36,645 nucleotides of DNA, taken from NCBI GenBank assembly GCA_013054445.1, contig JAAMPI010000467.1, positions 1 to 36,645 on the forward strand, given 5' to 3'. This document shows positions 1-10,969 of the stretch, piece by piece. The notes below the pieces were generated by a model. It made no database searches and was not told where the DNA came from. It saw nothing but the letters and a program-made list of their open reading frames with translations. Origin of the DNA: Cudoniella acicularis. Taxonomy: Eukaryota > Ascomycota > Leotiomycetes > Helotiales > Helotiaceae. The translations under genes were made by a program, and so were the position numbers. How positions within the stretch are numbered: the stretch's first letter is position 1; each line of letters opens with the position of its first letter.

Positions 1-588
1 ATGCAGACACCTCATACTACACATTCCTCCAACGCTTACAATCCTCCCCGTACGCCCGAGGTCTACACGCTCTCCGAGTCCGCCAATCTGTCTATTCCAG
101 CAGACATTCGCAGTCAGTTTCATCAAGATGAATATGGCAAGGTCCTCTTCTTCACAGTTCCGCCCAACGATGTCAACCCAGTTCCAGAGGATAAACGGAC
201 TCTTAACCACAGTCTTCGCTATCTAGCCGACAAAGCACGTCACAAGGAGGAGGAAACTAAGAAACGCAACGCTCGTGAGGCTGATTTGGAAGCTGAGGCA
301 AAGGAAAAGTTCAAGCGCATGAAGGAAGATGCAGAGGCAAAGAAACAACGGCTCGTCGACCAAAAGGTGGTTCAGATAGCAACTTGGGTTAAGAAAATGG
401 ATAAAGGCACCGATGAGTTGTTTCAGGACCTGCACGGTGAAAATTGGAAGGGGGTCCGAGAAGCAGAACTGTGCCGACTTGCTCTCAAGCAGGAGGAGGC
501 CCACAAGAAGCAGAGGGAGCATGAGAAATTCTTGCAAAGAGTCCGTGATAGCAAGGAAGTTCCCATCACTGGTTTTAGGTGGATCTGA
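1..588 (+). CDS. Uncharacterised coiled-coil protein, 195 aa (possibly 5' incomplete)
   Basis: The reading frame is open from an ATG at the first base of the window to a TGA ending in ...FRWI. The first 75 residues are polar and Pro/Thr-rich and include a short segment KVLFFTVPP. Residues about 76-180 are an almost continuous charged helix rich in K, E, R, A and Q, typical of a coiled coil, interrupted by the segment LHGENWKGVREAEL. No signal peptide or membrane segment is visible. I do not recognise the family. The window starts exactly at this ATG, so an upstream exon or an earlier start cannot be excluded. It is convergent with the acyl-CoA ligase on the other strand. Confidence 0.7.
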   Translation: MQTPHTTHSSNAYNPPRTPEVYTLSESANLSIPADIRSQFHQDEYGKVLFFTVPPNDVNPVPEDKRTLNHSLRYLADKARHKEEETKKRNAREADLEAEAKEKFKRMKEDAEAKKQRLVDQKVVQIATWVKKMDKGTDELFQDLHGENWKGVREAELCRLALKQEEAHKKQREHEKFLQRVRDSKEVPITGFRWI

Positions 589-1010
589 TTTATTATTGTG
601 TCATTTCAATGGGCCCACGGGCGTTCTTGAGCATTGGGTGTACTTGTAAGGTCTGGCAAAACAACCAAATTTTAGGGCGTCTTGAGGGGCACAATGGGCC
701 ATAAATATTAGAAAGAATAATGAACTTCATCAGCAACACAAATTATTTTTGCACATGTTTATAGGAAGTGTCTGCTTCTTTCAATATAATTCAACTTGAA
801 AAGTTTAACTTCAAGAACGAAACTCAACATCGATAGGCTATCTACAAAATCTCAAAACTAAGATCTTATCCTATCATTTCGCTAAATGTGAACGAAACAC
901 GGCATCTAAAATCACGAGTAAAACATCTATTTCTCTTGCAACAGCCAGAAAAAGCCCAAATCTCCAGGCATGGCACAGATGTCATGTCCATGTGAACAGT
1001 ATAATCCAAA
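589..1010. other. Convergent 3' intergenic spacer
   Basis: This 422-base AT-rich stretch lies between the stop of the coiled-coil gene (+) and the stop of the acyl-CoA ligase (-). It should hold the two 3' untranslated regions. I see no gene, RNA or repeat in it. Confidence 0.6.
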
Positions 1011-3087
1011 TTACAATCTCGCCTTTATCTCCTTCCTGGCCAATTCCCTCAAGTCCTTCCTCAATATCTTCCCACTGACACTCTTTGGCACGGCATCGAG
1101 AAACACCACGCCACCTCTCAGCTTCTTATAATCCGCAACCTCAGCCTTTACAAAATCCATAATTTCTTGCTCAGTGATATCCCCTCCTTTCACTACGTAT
1201 GCGCGTGGTACTTCGGTTGAGGCAGTGCGGACACCTATCACTGCGGCGTCGAGAATCTTGGGGTGGCTTAGGTGAAGCGCTTCTAGTTCAGCGGGAGCTA
1301 CTTGGAGGCCTTTGTATTTGATCAACTCCTAAGTGTTTTATTAGTCGTATCATAGGAGGGAAATTGGGGGAGTAGGAAAAAGTGAAATTTGCCTTTTTGC
1401 GATCGACGACATAAAGGAGGCCGTTTCCCCAAAACCCGATATCACCTGTGCAAAATCAACTATCTAGAAATGAGTCCTTGGTGGCTTTGTCGCTTCCGTA
1501 ATAACCTTTCGTAACAACAAGGCCTTTTACGAGTAGCTCTCCCGTTTGCCCTTCCTCGACGTCTTTTCCTTCGTCGTCAACGATCCTTCATAATTTAGTC
1601 GGACAGTGGTTAAGTTATAAAGGGGTAGTAATTACCGAATTGTCATATTTGGCAATACTTTACTGACGCTTCCACTGTCATCACTTTCTCCACATGGCAT
1701 GAGAGTCGAACTCCCCGCCGTCTCGGTCAATCCCCAGGTCTGACTAATAAACGTTCTCCCTCTTCCCAGCTTGCTACTTGCTGCATGTTGCAACTCCTTT
1801 CCTAAGGGAGCAGCGCCGCTGATGGCGAATTCAAGGCTGTCAAAGTGATCCTTTACAAGCGGGGACTTGGCGATTAGCAGGAAGATCGGGGGAACGGTAA
1901 AAAAGTAAGTTATTCTATGAGCTTTATTGTATTGGAGAAAGAGAGAGAAGTCGAATTTGAGCATCCAATACGTGCATCCTACTTGAGCGTTAGCTTGCGG
2001 TTAGATGGGAGTAAGAAAACATACCATCCATGAAAAAAAGGGTTTACGAAATAACCTTGCACACCAGCGATATGTGCTGCTGGGAGATGGGCAAGTATGC
2101 GGTACTCAAAAGGAGGTTCGCCCCTTTTGACGCGAGCTGTAATGTGCTCCTGAACTATACTGTTGGGTATGAAAGCTTCTGCTACGATATTCGTATGCGA
2201 GAGTCGCACGCCTTGGGCACGATTTTAGCCTTTTTGATCAAGGGTATCCCGACTGAGGCTAGAATGGGGTTTGAGGGACACGGGAATTAAAAGAGAGGCA
2301 TTCTAACGATGTTGTAGGAGTTCCGAGTCGAGTAATAAAAATGTTAAATCGCATGACTGAATGTGTAGAACGTTGCTTTGACTTGAAATACATGTTTCAA
2401 TCAAACAAGACACGAACCTTTAGGTACTCCGGTTGTCCCGGAATAATACACCAAGCAAATCAGACTGTTTTCTAACTGAACCTGATCTGTGATCCTCTTC
2501 CAGTCCAATGAGCCGTTAGAAGGCAAACAAGCACCGCTTCCCTCAACAGCTTCCATCCTCCATTCTGGACTCGATTTAATGACCAAAACTCTGCTCAGAG
2601 ATACACCGCAGTCGTTTGCTGACTGGATTGCTACATCCTTGCTATCCTCACCGCAGAAAATCAAATTGCTTGAGCCCTGTTTTATTTGTCTTGACAGCTC
2701 AGGTGAAGTAAAAGATGAACTGGCAGCAGAATAGACACCGCCAGCAGCAATAACACTGTAGAAGAGGATTGGAAGTAGAGGTTGTCCTGAAGATATACAG
2801 ATAACTACGTCTTTTCCAGGCCCTTGTCCTCCGATTCCGTAATTATGCCTGAGACTGTATGCTACCTTTTTAGTGAGATCCCGTGCTTGAGATTTAGTTA
2901 TGGCGTTTGAGGGGTTGGATGCTTCACAATGCAATACAACATCCTCGGATTTGGCGTGGCAATACAAAGATTCTGATTGCCAAAATATTAGTTGATGTAA
3001 AGCAAAAATTGGGGTCGATTTACCAAACAAGAACGTTAAAAGATCCAGAGCAGGGATATCATAAGATTTTGTGGCCGAATAAACCAT
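1011..3087 (-). pseudogene. Peroxisomal-type acyl-CoA / 4-coumarate-CoA ligase, probably inactivated
   Basis: This is an adenylate-forming (ANL) enzyme that activates a carboxylic acid as acyl-AMP and then acyl-CoA. The start ATG is at 3087. Modelled exons are 3087-3024, 2972-2418, 2211-2025, 1978-1636, 1585-1393 and 1328-1011, giving about 552 residues, normal for the family. Visible motifs are the AMP-binding P-loop YYSGTTGVPKG, GVRLSHTN, the TWGLTETAGS motif, GDIGFW, DRKKELIKYKG and the C-terminal [13 protein letters not shown] with the catalytic Lys. The protein ends in ARL, a PTS1-type peroxisomal signal. There are two breaks. A one-base frame error lies between FVNPFF and YWMLKFDF, and dropping one T from the T7 run at 2033-2039 repairs it. 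A TGA at 1456-1458 replaces the conserved Trp of the DGWFRTGD motif. The last intron (1392-1329) has a GC donor. Splicing out 1505-1446 would bypass the TGA but delete conserved residues. The family call is very secure; the pseudogene call is moderately so. Confidence 0.7.
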
Positions 3088-3788
3088 TGCTTATAAACAG
3101 AGATGACAGCACCTATAGGTTAAAATAGCTTTATAAACAAGTACTATGTATTATAAATTGATGACGTTCTTGGTCCAATTGTATAAAAGGAAACTGTTTT
3201 TCTGCGTAAAATGTTGTCTATTCTGGCGTGCAACAACTGCCACACAAGTACAACTCCACGGCAAAGAGCCAAAGGCAAAAAGAGAGAAAAAAACGCAAAG
3301 TAAATTCGAGAAAGAGGTGAAGCTGCTTGAAATGCGGGGTTCTAGTCAGTTTCAGTGCCCGCATGGTGAAGGCGGGAACCCCATATTATTGTGTGGGAGG
3401 AGCGAGAGCTTTCTCTTCCAGGGAAGCTTGCAACTTTGCCTCGGCTTGCGCAAATGTTGATTAAGCTCCTAGCAGGGTCCTACTCAACAAGCAACAAGAG
3501 GACACTGTGAAACCTATGCAGCCCAGCCGATTCAGATAACTGATATCCAAGCAAAATATTGATACGCTGCATTGCAATGTTGGTGATTCGATGATGAAAG
3601 TGCTTCCAGCAAATATTGGCCGAAGCTTTCAAACGAGAAGCATGTGCGGATAGATTAATAGCGCTTGGAAAGGATACCGGTACACCTAGAAAAATACTTC
3701 CAGTGGACCTAGTGAAAACTTGCGAGTTCTTATTATTTGATCTGGGTTCCGCACTTGTGCGCTTTTCTGCATTTGAAAGAAACAAATG
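3088..3788. other. Intergenic spacer upstream of the acyl-CoA ligase
   Basis: These 701 bases separate the ligase start from the stop of the hydrolase gene, both on the minus strand. They should contain the ligase promoter and the hydrolase 3' untranslated region. Small open frames are present on both strands, but none resembles a known protein or has convincing composition. Confidence 0.5.
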
Positions 3789-4963
3789 TTACCACTCAAG
3801 CTTCTTAAGCATTTTTGTAATCTCATCTGCGACAAATTCGGGATTGTCAATTTGGATGAAATGCCCACAGCCCTTGGCGATAACTACGCCGTCACATCTT
3901 TCTTCGTCTGTTATTTTGGCAAGGCCCTCATTGTACTTTGCCCAGTACCTGCCTTCGTCTTAGTAGTGGGTTCCTTAGTCTCCATAGATTATCACAGAAA
4001 ACACACTCACGGGTTTATAAACTTCATGCTCAAACTTTTGGGCGTGCCCATTCTCTCAAAGTTCATATTAGCAAAAGTATCGGGATCATGACCTATGATA
4101 CCCAGCCAGGGCCCTTTGTTTCCTGGTCCGATAAGCTTTGGAGCATCGGCTTTTGGCAACAAAAGAGGTCCGGTAGATCGGTCCAAAGACTCGGCATTTT
4201 TGACATTCAAATCGAACATGGCGGTAATTTGATCTCGAGCACCTCTGTATTGGATAAGTGTGCAGTCGTCTGAGATCACAGCCCTGGGATCGAAGTCAGG
4301 CGCATCAGGGTCTGGTAGAAAATCCGAATAATTGACATTGGCGATATTTGAATCTAGAATGATTGCACCTGCTACCATTCCTGGATGATTCTGTGTATAT
4401 AGTCTGACGATTGGGCCTCCAATCGATGCACCCACGAGAAGCAGACTAAAGTTTCCTTTGCTCACGTTGGACTGCTGAAGCTTTTCAAAAGCAATCGTGG
4501 TAATGATTTCGTGAAGATCATCTGCAACGTCTTCAAATGTATGACTTTGTTTGCCAGAGGAACTATCCACAGGATCGCGCGATGTTGTGAGTCCTTTGCA
4601 GCATTAGTCTGTGTCCAGCTATGAAGAGCCGAGGTAAAGCGACCTTGACCAAATCTGTCATAAGTTAAGAGAGCTGGGCAGGCAGCGAGGCGGGATCTGA
4701 TGATCGAGATACTTGGGAGCCATGATGCCGCTGGAAGTCCCTGTGAAGTAGTTGACGTCAGCATTGCTCACATTGTGAGGCATTCAAGAACGCATGTTTA
4801 TCATTCAACTTACGAGTCCATTGATGAACACGATCAATTGAGACTTTTGAGAGCCTCTAGGTTTGATTGCAGGAAAGAAGGTGTAGGAAATGGGAGCGTT
4901 GGGTTTGCTGGGAATGGAAATACGTTGAGGGGATGGAGGTTCGTTGGCGTTTAGAGACTCCAT
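3789..4963 (-). CDS. Alpha/beta hydrolase, 329 aa
   Basis: Four exons, 4963-4814, 4740-4644, 4593-4011 and 3948-3789, join in frame to 329 codons plus stop. The fold is recognisable from the strand/oxyanion-hole region QLIVFINGLGLPAASW, the DRFGQG turn, the nucleophile elbow GASIGG (Ser at about residue 139) and a C-terminal GCGHF carrying the catalytic His (about residue 306). There is no signal peptide or membrane segment, so it is probably cytosolic. The start ATG at 4963 begins MESLNANEP, directly preceding the first core strand. Introns are 73, 50 and 62 nt, the second with an unusual GTCGCT donor. Substrate cannot be inferred; esterase, lipase-like or epoxide-hydrolase-like roles are all possible. 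It lies in tandem with the ligase but with about 700 bp between them. Confidence 0.88.
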
Positions 4964-5713
4964 ACTGTAGAGCTGGTGTGATCAAAAATGTCGGCTTGGT
5001 GTAGCGATAAACTCGCGCTTGAAAATTTGTACGTGCCTAGGTAGTTATGTCTAATTTTGGATGATAGAAAAGGTGGTCGCTGATATCTCCAGAACAAGGG
5101 CCAACCACTTCTATTTATGTGGAATTGGGCTATGTCATAAATATTTGTGGTCATCTCGGGTCGAAATCATTATGGTTGTACGTATTCATCTGTACTTATA
5201 CGTTCGGCGTATCTACCGACACCTGCATGTCAGAATTACGGCTTGCACCACGACTGTTGGCCCTATTATTACTTCTAAAGGGAGGCCCCTGCCACAACAA
5301 ATGAATTCCTTTTGGCGGGGTCCTTGGTTCGTTGTGGCAGTTTCCTGGCGCAAGAGTCGGAAAGCCTGAGTCTTCAATTCATAGAAGTTGCAAATCCTGG
5401 TTGCGGATGGAAGGAAGGCCTTCAAGAAGCCCATTTCCTGTTTTGTTATGCGGCAAAAATTGTTCAGCCATCTCTTCATGAACTGCGGTTCAAAATATGG
5501 ACTAGCAGTCGATCCTAACATTTTGGGTGAAGTATTAATTAGACCCAATGCTCGAACTTAGCCTCTGCAATTGTGAGAGCCTGGAACAAGTAGAGCTTGA
5601 GCGTAGACGCAATAATTTCTTCTTTGATATGTCTTTTATCTTTGCACAGATTGATATACCGCACCTACAACGCCAGTTGATGCTCCCCGGACTCCGCCTA
5701 GGCTTTAGAAGAC
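4964..5713. other. Intergenic spacer with a 10-bp hairpin
   Basis: These 750 bases lie between the hydrolase start and the NUP42 stop, both on the minus strand. They should hold the hydrolase promoter and the NUP42 3' untranslated region. No credible coding frame was found. A perfect 10-base inverted repeat is present inside it and listed separately. Confidence 0.5.
5289..5340. repeat. Perfect 10-bp inverted repeat, 32-nt loop
   Basis: CTGCCACAAC at 5289-5298 is exactly complementary to GTTGTGGCAG at 5331-5340. The intervening 32 bases could form the loop of a stem-loop. Homology does not extend outside the arms and no flanking target duplication is evident, so this is not clearly a transposon end. 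Confidence 0.6.
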
Positions 5714-7445
5714 TCAGAAATCCCAAGTGCACCACTCGTGCTTCGGTGGCAATAAAGGCATTACGCCATTAGGAAACACCCCGGTTTGTCTCATACTCAT
5801 GTATGCCGACTTAGTATTCTCGTCATATGCACCATCCTCCAATTCCGTATCCTTGTAATAAGGCGGGGGTCCTTCGGGAAACCATATCTTGACCCAATTT
5901 TGATCTTTGTCATTTACTACACCTGCTTCACCTTTATTATATTCAACCTGCTTTCCCTTGAACATCCTGAGCCTTCCACTGCCATCTTTGGATGCGTAGC
6001 TCTCAAGGGGCGGATGTTGGAATCCATTCCTAGGATTTCTATTGACGGCTGTTGCGTTTCCTATAGGATTGTTGAATGAACTTGAGCCAACAGTGGCTGC
6101 TCCGAATGGGTTCTGCTCCGATGTCCCATTAAATGAGCTTGGAGGTTGAGGCTGAGATCCAACACCAAATGGATTCTTACGAGTAGAGGGCGCGCTAAAC
6201 GGATTCGGCTGAACCGTAGGTTGAGGAGAGCTAAATGGGTTTGGCTGAGCTGCAGACTGACTAAAGGGGTTTGTTTGGGACTGGGTCTGTGCTGCAAAAG
6301 GGGCCGGGGGTTGAGAAAAGGGATTGCTCGCCGGTGTTGGTGTCTGCTGGGAGAAAGGGTTTGCAGGACTAGAGAATGGTGGGAATGAGGTTGTTTGGGG
6401 GTTAGAATTCCCTACACCTGACGGGGCTCCAAATGGATTGGGTGTTTGTCCTACTGCTGAAGGTTGACCGAAGGCACCAATTGGCCCAAGTTGAGAGAGC
6501 GTGTCGAAAGAAGAGGCTCCAAAAGCGTTTGGCTTTTGCCCTAAGGCCGAGGGTTGGCCAAATGTACCCGTCGCGCCAAGTGCTGAAGGAGCACCGAATG
6601 CTGGAGTTGGATTTCCAAAAGGATTTGGTTTCTGACCAAGAGAAGATGGCTGACCGAATGCACTAGGAGCGCTAGGAGCCCCAAACGCAGATGTGTGTAC
6701 TGGTTGGCTCGGAGCCCCGAATGTGCTGGTCGACGTAGTTGTTTGAGAGGTGAATGGATTTGGTTGCGATCCAACACTTCCTACCTGGCCGATTTTGCAC
6801 TTGTCTATTCGATTCGGATGCTCATTTTCTGCGCTGATGATAAATCGTATGGCGCCATCAATGTCATTCAGAGCAATCTGTATCTGTTGCTCAGAGGCTT
6901 GAAAGAGTTTTATCTCTTCTTGAATCTTTATAAGTCAGAACCCAATCCGCGAAGAACAAAATGATTAACGTACGGCCTGCTGTTCATTCCCAAGGTCCCG
7001 GCTGCGGTAATAATTCAGCCTCATTTCCTCAAAGCTCTGTTCCCGTATCTCGCCACCAAAAAGTTGTGCGGGTGCCTGTTTTCCGGGGCCGTATGCTGAT
7101 AGAGTCCATTGTGGTTTTTCTGAAGAGAGATCTGTCACGATCTGGCTTTTGTCAAGGAGATATGGTGCGCTTTTGGCAGGCGCAGCTTGTTCGATGTCAG
7201 TAAATTTGACAGTGAGCCTGGAAGTTCCCTACAATTGTCATAGCCATTGTTGCGCCGATTGTTCGAGGTGTCTTGGCTTTGCAATGCTGAGAAACGATTC
7301 GTATTTGACGGACCGTTGTTGCCAGGATGGAGAAATCGACAGTTATCTGTGGTACATGCTCAGCTTTGAGTCGCAAAGAGGACCGATATTGCCTACCTCC
7401 GTTTCGGCATGTGCCTTGCTGCCAGAATCTACACACTTGGGGCAT
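5714..7445 (-). CDS. NUP42: Nucleoporin Nup42-like, CCCH zinc finger and FG/NPF repeats, 528 aa
   Basis: Exons 7445-7397, 7346-7233, 7185-6974 and 6925-5714 give 528 residues. The N-terminus has a CCCH zinc finger, C-x7-C-x5-C-x3-H (VCRFWQQGTCRNG then NCRFLH), split by a 50-nt intron. Next comes a conserved segment with PQWTLSAYGPG and QLFGG, then a helical region with the HPNRID motif. About residues 240-450 form a low-complexity domain rich in FG, NPFG and NPFS repeats, recurring as units such as FGQPSALGQKPN. A conserved C-terminal tail follows (NWVKIWFPEGPPPYY ... HEWCTWDF). Yeast Nup42 sits on the cytoplasmic side of the nuclear pore and helps Gle1 activate Dbp5 during mRNA export; the Gle1-binding role is carried by the C-terminus. 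The FG region has no Met, so simple ORF finders miss it. Confidence 0.9.
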
Positions 7446-8147
7446 CGTCCAGTTGAGAACGGGACTGTCACCTTGTGTATGAAAGAGATATCATCCTCTT
7501 GAACCTTCAAAGCAATTCCATGCGATCCAGTAGACTTGGTAGAGGCTCCTTTGATGATAAAGAAATGGATTATGTCCGCGAAAAAGTAGTAGCAGATGAT
7601 GAGCCTCCTGGGCGGAATTTGCTGTCTGAATGGTCGATTTCTTAAAGGTGAGGCTGGATCGAACTTTTGAGGGAGCCGAGGCGACGCGATTTATGAGGCC
7701 GCGCGAAAACTCCCAGACTCGTGACTTTCAGTTTTCCACACGCGTATATTGCCCACAAAGAACAAAGGCGATTTGATAATGTAGGGTTTTCACACAGACT
7801 GAATTAAGAATAGACCAGTTAATACCGCACCCGGCTCGGGGTTTACTGAACGCTGTCACATACCTTCGCTGCTGGCCTCCGGCAGTGCTAAAAATCTGCC
7901 ACAATAGTAAAAATCACTGTGCTTCGTTGAATAGAAAGTTTTGAAAGCATGTTTCTCATTGTTCACAGAGTTCAAAGAGGCTATTTGCAGCGATATTTGT
8001 GAGTGCATATCCTCCTAACTGGTCTTATCTTCCGAGTAGTAAGACAACAGAAAGGTAATAACTCGGATTAATTTCTACTTAGGGAAGGAATCATCATTAT
8101 CACAGTACAGATAATTAGTGCACCGTGTTTTGCATTGTTAATGTCTT
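7446..8147. other. Intergenic spacer (NUP42 promoter, COG3 3' end)
   Basis: These 702 bases lie between the NUP42 start and the COG3 stop, both on the minus strand. No coding frame or RNA gene was supported. It is expected to hold the NUP42 promoter and 5' untranslated region. Confidence 0.5.
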
Positions 8148-10689
8148 CTAATAAGTCTCTTCACTCTTGATCATCTTCCAAAGTGCAGCTCGGGTGGTTT
8201 CATCTTCGAAAACCTTACGCAACAATACATCTAGCTCGCCAGCCGCCTTCTCGATGGAGTCTTTCTTCTTTGGATCCCTGTCCCCCAATCGCGACTGCCA
8301 ATACTTTGTAAACGCAGTAATCTGTTGTACAAGAACTTTTTCCAACTCTTTCCTCGCATCCAATAAGTGGTCCACCACCGTGGGGAGAAGCTTGCCTTTC
8401 AGGAGGGGTGTGAAGTATGCAAGTGGGTTGAACAGCTGTTTCCTATCTTGAAGCTCCTTGATTGTATCCCATATCGGAGTAAAATCGAATTCAGCAGACT
8501 GTCGAATTGAGTCTGGAATTTCGTGTGTCATGAATAAATTTTCGATGAGCATGAGGTTTTTGATGAGGAACAGCTGCGCGTCCATGATAGTTGAGTTGCG
8601 TTTGATGATTGTTGCTGCCTTTTGAAGGGACTCGGTGGCTTGGTGTACGATTTCATAAAGCACATCCCCTGTCCGCTGGAAGGATCTTAGCATGGTAATA
8701 TCCAAAAGTGCAATTGAAACCCACCGGTCTGTCATAGACTCGATCGTTATACATGACCAGCAATTTGACAGCGGTTTTAACGGTTGGAAAGGCATTTGAC
8801 ATGCCTGGGCTCACAAATGTATGAGTGTCCGGGCTATCTCGTAAATTCTCTTCAACCTCCAAGGCTGATTCTGGAGGATTTGGATTTTCTACCGAGGAAG
8901 TGCTTGACTTGATAGTGACCTGCAAATCCTCAGATGTCGGCTTGAAATGTTCGATTTCTGCTGCCGCTTTCAGGAATAGCGCGTCGGACAATGGCCAGAG
9001 ATGCTTGTCTAGTAATACGTGAGCGGTTAACTTCTGAGCCTCCCGAGTCCTGTCACTGTCCACATCACCATCATTTGATGTCAAATAAACGGCCTCAAGC
9101 CACCCGACTAAGTTGCAGATTCGCGTCAAATCCCCATTGCACAAATATGGAGTCAAGAAAGTATGAAGGGTTGCAAGATGGGAAAACCGGTTTTGCTCCA
9201 CCTTCTCAGCCAGCTCTTGGTCTTTATTCCAATTTGGCCCATCCTGGAAGAACTTCTCTACAAGTGTAAGCTCATTGTGACAGATATCAAAAATATACTG
9301 GACACAATGTCTCGCAAATGATTTGAAATCTGTCTCAGGGTCTGAGTCGCTAGCTGCAAACTTGCGTAGATTCTTGAGGACTAGAGACCCAACAGGCTCA
9401 CGGCTTTTAATATAACTTTCGACAAGTTGCTTGTAAAGCTCACGCCATTGTGACACATAAGGACTTTGGATGTTTGCATTCGCTGGATTTCCGAAGGCAA
9501 ATTCGGAAGTTTTCAATATTTTCCCCACCTGCGATCCAAGATCAGAAATGATGGTTTCGTACTTGCCATAAAGCAAGATATACTCCGCAGTTTCTGTTTG
9601 CCTTTCGGTTCTCAATTGCTTGACAACGTCTTCGGTGGCCTCGCGCAAGGAGGAGGAAACTGCTAGTTGAACAAGATTGAGCGCCCTTTCGAGCAGAGAG
9701 GTATATCTGGTCTTGTAAATGCTCGAGTCACGATAATTAGGCTGGCTATTGTTAGTATTATCTCATCTAAACATCAGGTGTACAAAAGAGAGCAACACTA
9801 AAAGGACTTGACAAAACATAGGGGAGCTTCTTTGAAGATAAAAAGACTGAACTTACGTGCTGATCCATGAAATCTATGCATGTGTTCAAATTCAGCAGCA
9901 TGTCCAGAAAATCGTCACTGCGAACCAATCTGCCCGCCCCGGGAGCATTGAGGCGCCTCGTGAGGGGTTCTAGATACGCATAATATTGGAGCTCGGTTCC
10001 AACTTCGTCTGCTAGGTCACGTAGACGTTTCTGTTCAGATAAAAGATCTTCGCACTGGCCTTGAAATGCTGTGGTCTCTGTTTCAACGGCCTTAAAGGAT
10101 TCCGAAAGGTTTGCCAGCAGATCTAACGCTGATGTTGTGTCCTTGAGTAGGGTATCAAGGTGCTGTTCAGACAAGTCCAGCTGGTCTCTGTACAGCCTTT
10201 GATTTGTTAGTGTCTTCTTTGGGAAATATTAAAAATAACGCACTGATATTCCTCATGACTGGCATCTAAGAGATCATCTTCATAGTCTTCATACCACGCC
10301 TCCAAGTCGCCACGGCTTGACAAGCTATCAAACCCCTCTAATATTTCAAGAGATTTCTCCTGGTTGGGTGGCTGTTTATGCAGATAGCTTACTGCAATTT
10401 CATAAAAGTCACTGTAAGATTTGGCCCGACGGGCTAAAGTTGCCTTTGGTGGGTCTTTAGAAGCTGGAGTTTCCTCGAATATCTCCAATATTGGATCAGA
10501 AGGTTCAGAAATTTGATCGTTACCCTGCGAAAATCATTAATATCATTCTTGTACCGCTGGAGCAAGACACCTGACATTTGTCTGTTTCAATAAAGACTCT
10601 CGACGATGGTTCTTTGCTGATTGAGAAGAAGAATCTTCCTTTTTGGAGCTAGATTCGGGAACATAGCTGTACCACGAATCTTCGTACAT
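8148..10689 (-). CDS. COG3: Conserved oligomeric Golgi complex subunit 3 (Sec34 family), 753 aa
   Basis: Five exons, 10689-10576, 10524-10244, 10196-9857, 9741-8753 and 8685-8148, sum to 754 codons including stop. The ATG at 10689 opens MYEDSWYSYVPES, a plausible N-terminus ahead of the first conserved helix. The Sec34 core is recognisable at about residues 135-245: an amphipathic coiled-coil segment followed by EVGTELQYYAYLEPLTRRLN. Downstream are YRDSSIYKTRYTSLLERAL and FARHCVQYIFDICHNELTLVEKFF (as two shorter stretches), both typical of the family. COG is a multisubunit tether for retrograde vesicles at the cis-Golgi, and Cog3 belongs to lobe A. Introns are 51, 47, 115 and 67 nt. The last donor (GTATAA at 8752) is my best choice for keeping frame. 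It shares a 280-bp promoter with the divergent FMP25-like gene. Confidence 0.9.
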
Positions 10690-10969
10690 TTTCCTTTGCG
10701 AGCAATTCTAGTTGGGTTGGGACGAGGAGTGTGTGTAAAAGGGATCAGGCTGACACATCATTGTTTGTGGCGCACGGACCAGACGAGGCGATGTTGCGCT
10801 TCTTGCTCTCTCGACAACCGTAAAGACCAAATCGTCATTGATTGGCGAGGCTGAAGGAAGTCAAAGAATTACAGTTGAACGGCTTGGAAATGTAATTGAA
10901 AAGGGATTGTAGGTTTCCATGGCTTCGTATCTCGCCCCGGAATCATGCTAATAGCTCCAGGCCTTCAAC

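Noticed and set aside
1446..1505. A 60-nt intron that would remove the in-frame TGA of the ligase
   Set aside because: It has a weak GTTATT donor and would remove family-conserved residues that are still recognisable in the sequence, so it is more likely coding sequence with a stop mutation.
1011..4963. Ligase plus hydrolase as a small metabolic cluster
   Set aside because: They are only two tandem genes 700 bp apart, the ligase looks broken, and no transporter, regulator or core biosynthetic enzyme is near.
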